Source: Glaciihabitans sp. dw_435 (GTDB lineage: Bacteria > Actinomycetota > Actinomycetes > Actinomycetales > Microbacteriaceae). Taken from it: a stretch of DNA of 64,000 bases. The notes beneath the pieces are model-generated. The model worked only from the letters and a program-made list of their open reading frames with translations, did no database searches and was not told where the DNA came from. The translations under genes were made by a program, and so were the position numbers. Of this stretch, positions 53,261-61,753 are shown piece after piece (within the stretch, counting starts at the first letter, position 1; each line of letters begins with the position of its first letter). The stretch covers positions 62,001-126,000 of the forward strand of contig NZ_JAAVUZ010000001.1 in the NCBI RefSeq assembly GCF_018449675.1, written 5' to 3'.

Positions 53261-54904
53261 CTAGTCGAGGTCGCCATCGGAATCGGGTGGGGCTTCAGCG
53301 AGTAGATCTTCGCTGGCTGCCTGGTCGCCCGGGAGCGTGTACCAGTCGGGCGGGATTTCGGCCTCCGCGATCTCGTACCCGTCAGGTGGGTACCCCGTTT
53401 CCGGAATCTCGAACCTCTCGGGTGGGTGGGGGTCCTGGGGTATGTCGCCCTCGGGTTGTTCCGGGTCCCCGGTGGATGGTTCCAGATCGGTGTCGGGCAG
53501 CGCAGGGTCGGCGTCCGATGGTTGCTCATCGTTGTCGGGTGGTTGCGGGTCGTTGTGGTGTGGTGGAGTCGCGGTGTCGTCCGCGGGTGGGGTGGGGGTG
53601 TCGGGCCAGGTGAAGGGCATGGGTCCGATGAAGCTGTCGGGTTCGGTGATGTAGGTGCGGCCGCTGGGGGAAGTCCATTCGAGGGTGCCGCCACCAAGGT
53701 GCCGATAGGTGAAGGCGGTGAATTGTTTGAAGTTGTGGTGTGACTGGCACAGAAATGCGAGGTTCTCGGCGTCGGTGTCGCCGCCGTACTGCCAGTCGGT
53801 GGTGTGGTCCATATCGCACTTGTCGGTCGTGGTGGGGCACCCCGTCACGGCCCGGCAGGTGCCGTCCCGTAGTTGCAGCCAGCGGCGCAGGTCTTTCGGC
53901 ACTGTGTAGGTGCTGCGCCCGAGGGAGAGGATCGCTCCGGTGTCCGGGTGGGTGAGGATGCGGTGGAAGCTGGGCGCGGTCGCGGCGAGCCTGCGCGCGG
54001 TCTCCGGGTCGATGGGGCCGTACCCATCCATCATGGCCGGCTCCGTTCCGGTACCCATCGCCGTCAGCACCGGTACCGCGATCAACACGGTGGGTGTGAC
54101 GCCTGTGTTGTAGTCCTCGCTGGGCGTGCCGTTCAGTCCCAGATCGCCGAGGGCATCGGCGCGCAGCTGCGGAAGAGTGCGGGACTCGGTGGGTCCTTGG
54201 AGTGCGCGGGCGGTGCCATCGATGCGGTTATAGATCGCCAGCACGGTGGCGGCGTTGTCGGTGTAAGTCAGGGTGGCCATGCCATCAGGTTCCGGGTCCC
54301 AATACACGGTGCGGTCTTCCATTGCCGTGTCGTGGCGCTCCTGCAACGGGATGGGGTGAACGCGTTCCCGCAGGATTCGGGCACGTTTCTTGAACCGGGC
54401 GGCCGTTTTGGTCATCGCTTCGGGGATCGCGGCGGCTTCGAATATGGGGCGGGCCTGCACCGGGAGGGTGGCGGCTTCGCGGGTGATGATTTCCGCGTGC
54501 CGGAAACTGATGTCGCCCCGGGCCAGGGCGGTGTGGGTGGTGGGGAGGTCGTGGACCAGAGCTTGGGCGTGGGCGACAAGGTTGCGGGCGGTGGGTTCCG
54601 GGATGGTCAACGCGAGGGCCACTTCGGTGGATGCTTCACGGTGGGCGCGTATTTCCGGGGTCCAGCCCTGGCTGGTGGTGACCGGCAGCAGGGTGTTGCG
54701 CTCAAGGTAGAGGCGGCGGATCTCATCGGCGGTGTCACACGGGGCCGCTATTGTGCGACGGATGAGACGTTCGCCTTCGGTGAGTTTGTCCGCCAGGCGT
54801 CCGAGGCGCTTGTCGATCTGTGCCAGTCGGGCCTGGTGGGCAGGATCCACCGGGCCGCGGCCGGCACGACCGTCGCGGTTCGGGGGTTCCTGGTTGAACG
54901 TCAT
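53261..54904 (-). CDS. DUF222/HNH endonuclease-family protein (13E12 repeat family)
   Basis: A 547-residue protein. Residues 50-330 are the alpha-helical DUF222 domain (NLVAHAQALVHDLPTTHTALARGDISF). An HNH motif follows near 370-410: CRAVTGCP, CDMDHTTDW, AENLAFLCQSHHNFKQF, with intact Cys and His ligands. The last 120 residues are a Pro/Asp/Glu-rich low-complexity tail. Role unknown; such genes are repeated in many actinobacteria and have been compared to mobile or defence elements. The ATG at 54904 is chosen since TTGAAT lies six bases before it and the upstream region matches that of the copy at position 251; a longer in-frame start is rejected. Confidence 0.88.
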   Translation of the reverse strand: MTFNQEPPNRDGRAGRGPVDPAHQARLAQIDKRLGRLADKLTEGERLIRRTIAAPCDTADEIRRLYLERNTLLPVTTSQGWTPEIRAHREASTEVALALTIPEPTARNLVAHAQALVHDLPTTHTALARGDISFRHAEIITREAATLPVQARPIFEAAAIPEAMTKTAARFKKRARILRERVHPIPLQERHDTAMEDRTVYWDPEPDGMATLTYTDNAATVLAIYNRIDGTARALQGPTESRTLPQLRADALGDLGLNGTPSEDYNTGVTPTVLIAVPVLTAMGTGTEPAMMDGYGPIDPETARRLAATAPSFHRILTHPDTGAILSLGRSTYTVPKDLRRWLQLRDGTCRAVTGCPTTTDKCDMDHTTDWQYGGDTDAENLAFLCQSHHNFKQFTAFTYRHLGGGTLEWTSPSGRTYITEPDSFIGPMPFTWPDTPTPPADDTATPPHHNDPQPPDNDEQPSDADPALPDTDLEPSTGDPEQPEGDIPQDPHPPERFEIPETGYPPDGYEIAEAEIPPDWYTLPGDQAASEDLLAEAPPDSDGDLD

Positions 54905-54997
54905 ACAACAATTCAACGCCGACAGAACAGCCCAGAACGGGTGTTCCATCGATCAGTGGAATGCGGGAAACAACCCACCCCTGTGGAGGAGAGGAGG
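54905..54997 (-). promoter_or_regulatory. Conserved promoter/leader region of the HNH gene
   Basis: TTGAAT (54916-54911) six bases before the ATG. About 85 bases match the region at 252-343, including GAACACCCGTTC/GAACATCCGTTT and the distal GGAGGAGAGGA. The conservation extends beyond a promoter's usual size. Confidence 0.55.
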
Positions 54998-55038
54998 AGA
55001 GAGTAAGCCGGAGAAGCCATGCTGCTCCGCCAACGCGA

Positions 55039-55072
55039 AAAGGCCCGTATCGCTTTCGCGACACGGGCCTTT
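55039..55072 (-). terminator. Hairpin terminator after the 55127 lipoprotein gene
   Basis: Arms AAAGGCCCGTATCGC and GCGACACGGGCCTTT with one mismatch and a four-base loop. On the minus strand a TTTT run follows. It terminates the lipoprotein transcript before the HNH promoter region. Confidence 0.85.
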
Positions 55073-55126
55073 GTCCATCCAGTGGACTACTCGACCTTTA
55101 AGGCCGGAGCCCTAAGAAGGTGAGAG

Positions 55127-55804
55127 TTACGCTGCAGCCTTGGCGGTGATCTTGGCGATACCAACGAGGAGCGTGTCGGTGACGGCGTCGGTGTTGAACG
55201 TCTTGTTCAGCAGAGCGGCGGCGTCGGGGCTGACGAGAACGCGGGTTCCCTCGAGGACGGCGTTGCCATCAGCGTCGGTGGAGAGGGGCTTCAGCGTCGA
55301 GCCATCGAGGTTGAAGATGTAGACGTCGTCGGCGACCTTGGTGCCGTTGGCGGTGACGGTACCGGTGAGGCGCGAGGTGCCCGGGTCGATAACGAAGTTG
55401 GTCAGCTCAACAACGGTGGAGCCGGCGGTCAGCGAGATACCCGAACCATCGTGGTCGATCTCACCCTGAACGAACGGGCGGTAGGAAGCCTTGGGGTCGA
55501 AGTACTTGACGTTTCCACCGGTGATCGGGAAGTGCAGTGCACCATCGGTCAGCGTTGCGGTTCCCACGACGCCGGCGGTCAGCTTGAGGCTGGCGAGAGC
55601 ATCAACGAAGCCCTGGTCGAGCGTGACCTGGGTGTCAACGCCATCGAGCGTTGCGATCGTTGCGAGGGGCACCGGAGTAGCGGAGTCGGTGGCCGTCGAC
55701 GATGACGAGGAGGTGGAAGACGTGTCGGTCGAGCAAGCGGCGAGTCCACCGATGAGGATTGCTGCAGTGGCGAAGCCGACGGCGACCTTGGAGAAGTTGC
55801 GCAT
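55127..55804 (-). CDS. Lipoprotein with an HtaA-like domain (tentative)
   Basis: A 225-residue lipoprotein. The signal peptide ends LIGGLAAC, followed by a Ser/Thr-rich linker. The mature domain is beta-rich: VTLDQGFVDALASLKLTAGVVG, LHFPITGGNVKYF, GSGISLTAGSTVVELTNFVID and a final TLLVGIAKIT. This pattern resembles secreted HtaA-type or related beta-sandwich domains; I am not sure of the family. Start supported by AAAGGAAAA before the ATG. It has a strong terminator and stands alone. Codon use is somewhat richer in A/T than its neighbours in the linker. Confidence 0.65.
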   Translation of the reverse strand: MRNFSKVAVGFATAAILIGGLAACSTDTSSTSSSSSTATDSATPVPLATIATLDGVDTQVTLDQGFVDALASLKLTAGVVGTATLTDGALHFPITGGNVKYFDPKASYRPFVQGEIDHDGSGISLTAGSTVVELTNFVIDPGTSRLTGTVTANGTKVADDVYIFNLDGSTLKPLSTDADGNAVLEGTRVLVSPDAAALLNKTFNTDAVTDTLLVGIAKITAKAAA

Positions 55805-55926
55805 GATTTTTCCTTTGTGAGAAGTTGACTGCTGGTGTTGATGAGAGTTCGGTCCCCTCGCCCCAGCGGATTGGAATTGGTTCGGTCCGTGACCATTCCG
55901 TTACATTTCTCAGCGCTCTCACAGGA

Positions 55927-57387
55927 TTACTTCAGCGGGGCTCCCGGGATGATCGGTACCGTTCTGACCAGCACTTTTGAGGGTCGGGAGAGTGGATGTC
56001 TCAGCCAAATGAGACCCATCGACAGCGCTCCCGGACCCGCCCGCCGCACAGAAATAACCACGATCAACACAATCGCGAGGGCAATCGTGATGCGTGCGGG
56101 GATGATCGCGGTCACCATTAACCGCTGTGTGAGGGCAAACGGAAGCGCCATCCACTCCCACCGTCCGGTCATCGCAATCATCGGCACGAGCATCAGCGCG
56201 TACCAGGGATAGATGGGGGTGACGGCCAGCAGGGTGACCCCGATCATGACGGTCTGGCCGAGCCACGGGTCATCCGGAGTCGAACGCCTCCACACGATCA
56301 CCGCAGTCACCGCGATGATCGCCGCGACGATGATGGCCGCCGCAGGCCCTTTCACCAGGAGGGACACCAGGATGAACCGCGTCCCGCTGTTATAGCCCTC
56401 CTCGGTGAGGTACCCGGGCAGGTAGCCGAGCACACCGAAGCCCGACCCGAGCACGTACGGGACGTAGAGGAGGGCGAAGGTCGCGATCGCCGCACCGATG
56501 ATGACCCACGGTTTACGCCCGAGCAGGGCCGGCGTTCCCACCACGGGGATGAGTTTGGTGCCGATGCTGGCACCGAGCGCGATGCCGCCGAGCCAACGGC
56601 GACCGGATGCCACGGCCAGCGTGGCCACGAGCAGCAGGAGTGCTCCCAGCATGTCCACGTGTGAATTTGTGACCGCCTCGGTCGCGGCGAGCGGGCTCCA
56701 CCCCCAGAGGGCGGCCCAACGGGGATCGAGCCCGCGCTTCAGGAGCGTGCGCAGCAGCAGCACGGTGACGCCGAGGCTCATCAGCAGCCCCACCAACTGC
56801 ATGGGCCAGTAGGTGGGAGCGGGACCGGTGAAAAAGCGCACCGCCGCGAAGAAGAGCTCGGCCGTCGGCGGGTAGATGGTGGGCACCGTCGCGCGGTTGA
56901 TCGTGGTGCACAGCACCTCGCCCGTGCCGACCTCCTTCGTCTTCATGACGCGGGAGCCCTCGCAGGTGAGCCCGTTCTCTCCGGAATCCGCGAGCACGGG
57001 GGTGGGGAAGAGCCACTCCGGCCGCAGGTCGCTGAGCGCCGGATCTGCCGGCACGTACTCATAGGGGGAGATGCCGGCGTTCTGCACGATGCCGTCCCAC
57101 GCGTAGCGGGCCGAGTCGGTGCTCGTGTTGGGAGGACCAAACATCGCCGCCCCACCGATGGCGACAGATCCCGCCAGCACCAGAACGATCGCCGCACGCG
57201 CCGGAACCTTACGCAGCGCGATGATGGCGAGCGTAAACACCACCCATAGGCCGGCGGTGATCCACATGAGTGGCTGGCCGACGCCGTTCTTCGAGTCGTA
57301 GAAGGGCAGGATCGACACCGACAACGCGGTGACCACGGCGCTCGCGGCCACGCAGAGGGTCGTCAGGAGGATTCGCACAGAACTCAT
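55927..57387 (-). CDS. GT87-family membrane mannosyltransferase-like protein
   Basis: A 486-residue polytopic protein with about 11 TMs. The first external loop has DSARYAWDGIVQNAGISPYEY, the Asp-rich substrate loop typical of DUF2029/GT87 polyprenyl-phosphate-sugar mannosyltransferases. Later TMs include IYPPTAELFFAAVRF and YPWYALMLVP. Actinobacterial relatives (MptA/B, PimE type) elongate mannan or lipomannan outside the membrane. The ATG at 57387 is used; a GTG at 57417 lies inside a 12-base palindrome. It diverges from a molybdoenzyme gene. Confidence 0.82.
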   Translation of the reverse strand: MSSVRILLTTLCVAASAVVTALSVSILPFYDSKNGVGQPLMWITAGLWVVFTLAIIALRKVPARAAIVLVLAGSVAIGGAAMFGPPNTSTDSARYAWDGIVQNAGISPYEYVPADPALSDLRPEWLFPTPVLADSGENGLTCEGSRVMKTKEVGTGEVLCTTINRATVPTIYPPTAELFFAAVRFFTGPAPTYWPMQLVGLLMSLGVTVLLLRTLLKRGLDPRWAALWGWSPLAATEAVTNSHVDMLGALLLLVATLAVASGRRWLGGIALGASIGTKLIPVVGTPALLGRKPWVIIGAAIATFALLYVPYVLGSGFGVLGYLPGYLTEEGYNSGTRFILVSLLVKGPAAAIIVAAIIAVTAVIVWRRSTPDDPWLGQTVMIGVTLLAVTPIYPWYALMLVPMIAMTGRWEWMALPFALTQRLMVTAIIPARITIALAIVLIVVISVRRAGPGALSMGLIWLRHPLSRPSKVLVRTVPIIPGAPLK

Positions 57388-57413
57388 CCTGTCGGATCGG
57401 CGGTCGGTTCCGA

Positions 57414-57425
57414 ACACCTAGGTGT
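57414..57425. promoter_or_regulatory. 12-base palindrome between divergent genes
   Basis: ACACCTAGGTGT, a perfect palindrome, in the 86-base gap between the GT87 gene (57387) and the molybdoenzyme gene (57474). Candidate operator for either or both. Confidence 0.35.
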
Positions 57426-57473
57426 AAGACACAGCGGTCGTTCGGCCGCGGTGTTATCGAAAAGCAGGGGTCA

Positions 57474-58793
57474 ATGATCATCTGGCAGATTCAACGCCTC
57501 ATGAACAGCGCGCGGGGTGCGTTAGCCGCGCCATCCCGCAACGCTCGTATGGCGGTCGTGATCGGACGTCTCCTCGGAATCGCGTTCATCGTGTGCTTCG
57601 GCACCGGCCTGTACAGCCACTTCCTGCAGGACCCGCTGCCGTGGATGGTCTTTCCGACCCGCCCGATCGGGCTCTACCAGCTGAGCCAGGGCATCCACAT
57701 CACCACGGGCATACTCTGCTTCCCCCTGATCTTCGCGAAGCTCTACACCGTCTTCCCGAACCTGCTCGAGACCCCGCCGATCCGCTCGTTCCCGCACTTT
57801 CTGGAGCGCGCGTCGATCACGATCTTCGTCGCGGCCTCGCTCGTCGAGATCACGATCGGCCTGCTGAACACGTACCAGTGGTACGCGCTGTTCCCCTTCC
57901 CGTTCCGCCAGACGCACTACGCGCTGTCGTTCGTCATCATCGGATCCCTCGCGATCCACATCGCCATCAAGCTGCCAATCATCAACCAGTTCTGGCGCAA
58001 GAAGAACAGCTACGACGCCGACGGCAACGTGAGGCCCATCGCGGTCACCGTCGCGGCCGCGACCCCGGTTCGCCGGGACGAGGATGAGGCTCGGGATGCC
58101 ACGGGCGGCGGTCACGGCGACGACACCGTCGCCCCGACCCGCGGTATCACCGGTCGTGTCTTCGGATGGATCGACCACACTCCGGCCGCGCCACCCCGCT
58201 CCAGCCGTCGCGCGTTCCTGACGACGATCTCGCTCGCCGGGGCGGTGCTCGTCATCACGACCGCGGGACAGTCGTTCCGCGTGCTCGACTTCTCCAACGT
58301 GTTCGGCGCCCGCAAGAAGTTCACCGGGCCGAACGCCCTCCCGGTCAACCGCACCGCGAAGGCCGCGAAGGTCGAAGAGACCGCGACCGCCGGTGACTGG
58401 GCCCTCACGGTGTCGAATGGCACCGCCACCAAGGCGTTCACGCTCGCGCAGCTGGCCGCGCTGCCGCAGTACCGCGTCGACCTGCCGATCGCGTGCGTCG
58501 AGGGCTGGAGCCAGATGGCCTCGTGGAAGGGGCCGCGCTTGCGCGATCTCGTCGACGCCGTCGGGGCATCCGCCGACGCCACGGTCAAGGCGACAAGCCT
58601 CGAGAAGAACTCCAGCTACGCCGTCACCCGGGTCGGACCCGAATTCGTACGGGACGAGCTGACCCTTGTCGCGCTCGAGGTGAACGGCGAAACGCTGGAC
58701 CTCGACCACGGGTACCCCGCCCGCATCATCTCTCCAGGACGCCCCGGCGTGCTGCAAACCAAGTGGCTCTCGTCGCTGGAGGTACTCGCATGA
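57474..58793 (+). CDS. Cytochrome b-like/molybdopterin oxidoreductase fusion (sulfite oxidase fold) 2
   Basis: A 439-residue protein. Residues 25-180 have four TMs with paired His (GIHITTGIL, HFLERASI, THYALSF, IHIAIKL) in the style of cytochrome b561/Ni-hydrogenase-like haem proteins. A cytosolic linker and another TM near 245-265 precede an extracytoplasmic Moco domain with Cys341 in IACVEGWSQMASWKGP. The domain lacks the dimerisation module of the other copy. It probably couples oxidation or reduction of a small S/N compound to membrane electron transport. ATG start with CAGGGG upstream; overlaps the next gene by ATGA. Confidence 0.85.
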   Translation: MIIWQIQRLMNSARGALAAPSRNARMAVVIGRLLGIAFIVCFGTGLYSHFLQDPLPWMVFPTRPIGLYQLSQGIHITTGILCFPLIFAKLYTVFPNLLETPPIRSFPHFLERASITIFVAASLVEITIGLLNTYQWYALFPFPFRQTHYALSFVIIGSLAIHIAIKLPIINQFWRKKNSYDADGNVRPIAVTVAAATPVRRDEDEARDATGGGHGDDTVAPTRGITGRVFGWIDHTPAAPPRSSRRAFLTTISLAGAVLVITTAGQSFRVLDFSNVFGARKKFTGPNALPVNRTAKAAKVEETATAGDWALTVSNGTATKAFTLAQLAALPQYRVDLPIACVEGWSQMASWKGPRLRDLVDAVGASADATVKATSLEKNSSYAVTRVGPEFVRDELTLVALEVNGETLDLDHGYPARIISPGRPGVLQTKWLSSLEVLA

Positions 58794-59335
58794 GTTCCGA
58801 GTCCCACGCCAACGCCGCCCGCCCGTCGAGCGTGCACCCGTCGAGCGTGCACGCGGCGCCCGTCCACCTCCCACAGGGCACCGGACGCGGCACCACCCAG
58901 CAGCGCTGGCGCATCGCTCTGATCGTCGGTGGCCTGCTGCTCATGGGCATCGGCGGCATCACGCTGCTGGGCGACGTCCCGGCCAAGAATTACCTCGGCA
59001 TAGCCGTCTGGTTCGTCGGGGCGCTGATCCTGCATGACGGGATTCTCGCTCCCATCATCTTCGGCATCAGCTTGCTGCTGCGCCGCTCGAGCAAACGCGT
59101 GCCGTTCGGCGTGCTCCTCATCGTGCAGGGCGCCGCCATCATCGCCGCCATCACGACAGCCATCGTCGTGCCCGCCGCCCTTAAGAAGGGCATCGGCACG
59201 GCCAACTCCACCCTGCTTCCCCTCGACTACGGGGTGCACCTGCTCGAGTTCTACGGGGTACTCGTGGTCGTGACGGCTGTCGTCATCGCCGTGTACCTGC
59301 GGGTCACTGCGAAGCGCCGCGCCGCCGCGAAGTAG
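58790..59335 (+). CDS. Small membrane protein coupled to the molybdoenzyme
   Basis: A 181-residue protein. The first 40 residues are polar and include two PSSVH repeats encoded by a duplicated 15-mer (58823-58852). Four TMs follow (IALIVGGLLLMGIGGITLLG; YLGIAVWFVGALILHDG; VLLIVQGAAIIAAITTAIVV; YGVLVVVTAVVIAVYL). No family recognised. Translational coupling to the molybdoenzyme suggests a subunit or assembly role. The 3' end, including the stop, is partly duplicated 36 bases downstream. Confidence 0.72.
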   Translation: MSSESHANAARPSSVHPSSVHAAPVHLPQGTGRGTTQQRWRIALIVGGLLLMGIGGITLLGDVPAKNYLGIAVWFVGALILHDGILAPIIFGISLLLRRSSKRVPFGVLLIVQGAAIIAAITTAIVVPAALKKGIGTANSTLLPLDYGVHLLEFYGVLVVVTAVVIAVYLRVTAKRRAAAK

Positions 59336-59375
59336 CCCCCGCCGCCGGGACATAGGCGCGCCGCGAAGTAGCCCC
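59323..59375. repeat. 17-bp direct repeat at the 3' end of the membrane protein gene
   Basis: CGCCGCGAAGTAGCCCC occurs at 59323-59339 (containing the gene's stop codon) and again at 59359-59375. It is a short partial duplication. Confidence 0.75.
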
Positions 59376-59461
59376 GCTGGCCGCTAAGTGACTCGCTCGC
59401 TCGAGCGGCCCTCTTCACGCCCGCCCGATCCCGTTCGGCGGGAGACCGCGCAGGTTTTGGA

Positions 59462-59517
59462 GGGAGAAGCTAGCGACCGGCGGGAGTCGTAACTCCCGCC
59501 GGTCGCCAGCTTTTCCC
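59462..59517 (+). terminator. Very strong hairpin terminator
   Basis: Arms of 26 bases (59462-59487 and 59492-59517) around a CGTA loop. The inner 15 pairs (GCGACCGGCGGGAGT) are perfect; the outer part has one mismatch and one G-U pair. The right arm contains TTTT. It ends the molybdoenzyme operon. Confidence 0.88.
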
Positions 59518-59530
59518 GCCGGGTCTAAAA

Positions 59531-59610
59531 TCGGGCCAGTTCGGGCCAGTTCGGGCCAGTTCGGGCCAGTTCGGGCCAGATCAGGGCCGGATCGAGCCAG
59601 ATCGGGCAGG
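59531..59610. repeat. 10-bp tandem repeat
   Basis: TCGGGCCAGT repeated five times at 59531-59580 (last unit ends GA), followed by degenerate units to about 59610. Noncoding; lies just after the strong terminator. Confidence 0.88.
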
Positions 59611-59747
59611 GATCATGCCTGCTCGAGGCACCGTGGACCGCGTCGGGCTGCCGCGGTCCACTCATGCGCGGTTGTGCAAACGCGCGGATCCGAAAATGCG
59701 CGGGGCGGATGACCCTGCGCCAGGGTTTCCCCGCCGGGTATGCGAAA

Positions 59748-59773
59748 ACCCCGCTGCCGACAAGCAACGGGGT
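59748..59773. other. Hairpin in the noncoding interval
   Basis: ACCCCGCTGC and GCAACGGGGT pair except at one position around a six-base loop. Preceded by AAAA. On the minus strand it is followed by TTTT, so it may terminate the minus-strand methyltransferase operon that ends at 59892. Confidence 0.5.
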
Positions 59774-59825
59774 CAGGCGAGAGCGACGAGTAACCATGCG
59801 CACCCGTGCATGCGCTCGGCCTAGG

Positions 59826-59867
59826 CGCACCGGGGCATGCGCACCGGGGCATGTGGGCCGGGGCATG
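59826..59867. repeat. 14-bp tandem repeat
   Basis: CGCACCGGGGCATG twice (59826-59853), then TGGGCCGGGGCATG (59854-59867). A third short repeat within the same 550-base gap. Confidence 0.8.
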
Positions 59868-59891
59868 CGCACCCGAAGCGGGCGCGACGAG

Positions 59892-60578
59892 CTACGGGCG
59901 GATCTTGGCGAGGCGGCAGAAGCTGCGTCCGCCGAGCTGCCAGGACTGGCGCAGAGCGAGGCCGCGGGCGGCGGCGAGGCGCACGAGGTGGTCGAGGCCG
60001 ACCTCCGACCAGGGGAATGACTCGCTCTCCGAACCTGACGACCCCACGAGGGTGCCGTTTCCGGTGCGGAAGTGGTTGCGGTCCGGGTTCACCTCGACGA
60101 CGATCTCGCCCATCGGGGCGAGAACCTCCACGCAGCGCGCGAGCAGTGCAGCGATGTTTCCGCCGATGCCGACGTTGCCGTCGACGAGAAGTACGGTCTG
60201 CCAGTGTCCCTCGGACGGCAGCGCGGAGAAGATCGAGGTTTCGAGAACCCGCAGCCCCGCGTCATCCGCTATCCGAATCGCGGCGGGGGAGACGTCGATG
60301 CCGAGCGCGTCCATGCCGAGATCCATGGCTGCACGCACCATGCGTCCCGGGCCGCAGCCGACATCGAGCACGGGCCCGGTGACCGCGAGCAGCAGGCGGC
60401 GATCGATGTCGTCGGCCTCGGCTGTCCAGCGGGAGACGTCGAGCGTCGACCGGCTGACCGGCGCCTGCGGGTTGTTCTCCGTCAGGACAAGGTAAACCGG
60501 CTCGCTGGTGACCAGCGCCTCGGCGTACGGCTCCGCACCGCCCGACCCGAAGGTGCGGGTCGCGAGCGCGATGCTCAT
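59892..60578 (-). CDS. Class I SAM-dependent methyltransferase
   Basis: A 228-residue methyltransferase. SAM motif I is VLDVGCGPGRMVRA near residue 72, with the acidic residue after the second strand in ALGIDVSPAAI. A later VLLVDGNVGIGGNIAAL replaces the usual motif II. The substrate is unknown. It overlaps the upstream TIGR04282-type gene by ATGA, so the two form an operon, possibly with the sugar-related genes further upstream on the same strand. Confidence 0.82.
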   Translation of the reverse strand: MSIALATRTFGSGGAEPYAEALVTSEPVYLVLTENNPQAPVSRSTLDVSRWTAEADDIDRRLLLAVTGPVLDVGCGPGRMVRAAMDLGMDALGIDVSPAAIRIADDAGLRVLETSIFSALPSEGHWQTVLLVDGNVGIGGNIAALLARCVEVLAPMGEIVVEVNPDRNHFRTGNGTLVGSSGSESESFPWSEVGLDHLVRLAAARGLALRQSWQLGGRSFCRLAKIRP

Positions 60579-61216
60579 GCGCTGAGCCGGGGTGCGGAGA
60601 TCGCCGAGAAGCTGGCGAGGGTGGATGCCACGCGACCGAACGGCTGCTCGGCGGCGATATCTTCTGCGTCGCCGATCGTGTCCATGTCGGTCAGCCAGGG
60701 CAGCATCCCGACGCGCAGGCCGGCACCGGTGAGGCGCGCGAGCTGGTCGCGTCCGGTGGACGCCTTCGACATCTCGACGCCGCGGATCAGGTCGCCGCGC
60801 GGCTCGGCCATGCCGAGGGCCCAGAAACCGCCGTCGGTCGCCGGTCCGAACCAGGCGTCAATGTCGTCGGGCCAGCGCTGGAAGGCGGGCGCCAGGTGAG
60901 CGGATGACACCTGCGGGGTGTCCATTCCGATGAGAACTGTGGGCCCGTCGCAGGTGTCGAAGATCGCACCGAGACGCTCATCGAGCGTGCCGGACGGCTG
61001 GTGGACTACCTCGTAGCCGCGCGCCCCGGGCGGAAGACGGAATCCATCGAAGAAGAGAATGCGGCGCGTGGCGGGAACCGCTGCCACCGCGTCGAACGTG
61101 TCCGCCAGCGACGCCGCGGCGACCTCCGCTGCTTGCTCCAGGCTCAGCGGCGGGTGCAGGCGGGTCTTGACCTTGCCCGCAATGGTTTCCTTGGCGATGA
61201 TCACCAGTGTCGTCAT
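60575..61216 (-). CDS. TIGR04282/DUF2064-type GT-A fold protein
   Basis: A 213-residue protein with the nucleotidyl/glycosyltransferase A fold: VIIAKETIAGKVKTRLHPPL at the start (Lys/Arg loop), VLIGMDTPQVSSAHL (DxD-like Asp) and FGPATDGGFWALGM. These proteins resemble CofC-like nucleotidyltransferases; function is not established. First gene of a two-gene operon with a methyltransferase. The ATG follows GGAGCACACTC with GGGAG eight bases upstream. Confidence 0.85.
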   Translation of the reverse strand: MTTLVIIAKETIAGKVKTRLHPPLSLEQAAEVAAASLADTFDAVAAVPATRRILFFDGFRLPPGARGYEVVHQPSGTLDERLGAIFDTCDGPTVLIGMDTPQVSSAHLAPAFQRWPDDIDAWFGPATDGGFWALGMAEPRGDLIRGVEMSKASTGRDQLARLTGAGLRVGMLPWLTDMDTIGDAEDIAAEQPFGRVASTLASFSAISAPRLSA

Positions 61217-61387
61217 GAGTGTGCTCCCTGTCCTGTCGCGATACGCGTGCCGAGACGGTGCACATCTGAGCCGGGCGCCGGGATGATGAGGAGCCGTGTG
61301 GAGCAGTGGATGGGTCGTGCTGCTGTGTCTTGGATCACGTAGAGCTATTCGGAGCCCTGCCTCAAACGGATGGCACCGCCACGCACA

Positions 61388-61413
61388 AACGCCGCCCCAG
61401 GAGGGACGGCGTT
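61388..61413 (-). terminator. Hairpin terminator after the 61450 small gene
   Basis: AACGCCGCCCC and GGGACGGCGTT pair in 10 of 11 positions around AGGA. On the minus strand GCGTTTG follows. It separates the small gene from the downstream TIGR04282-type operon. Confidence 0.7.
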
Positions 61414-61449
61414 GGTGATGCCCGGCGTGCGGGCGGCGTGCGGGTGAGG

Positions 61450-61695
61450 CTAGACGAGCTCGGGGTTCTCATGATCGTCGGCCATCGCGAGGTAGCCGCT
61501 CAGGCGCTCGACGAAGTCCTTGTCGGGAACGTAGCTCGGGTCGGCGAGGCTCTTCTCGTACTGCTGCTGCAGTTCTTCGATGGCCTGGTCGAACTCGAGC
61601 ACCGCGAGGGCGTTGCGCTGCGCGTTGTCCAGCGCAACGAGGAGTCCAATGGCACGGTCGATATCGCTCGCGCCGCCGAAAACGTACTCAGACAT
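61450..61695 (-). CDS. Small conserved-looking protein, unknown function
   Basis: An 81-residue acidic, helical protein (FGGASDIDRAIGLLVALDNA, EFDQAIEELQQQYEKSLADP). No TM or signal peptide and no family recognised. The start is well supported by AGGGAGAAG upstream. A hairpin terminator follows. Codon use fits the genome, so it is probably real. Confidence 0.65.
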   Translation of the reverse strand: MSEYVFGGASDIDRAIGLLVALDNAQRNALAVLEFDQAIEELQQQYEKSLADPSYVPDKDFVERLSGYLAMADDHENPELV

Positions 61696-61753
61696 AACTT
61701 CTCCCTAGATTTGTGGCCAGCGTACCGGAGCAAGGTCGGTGTTCCCGGCGGCG

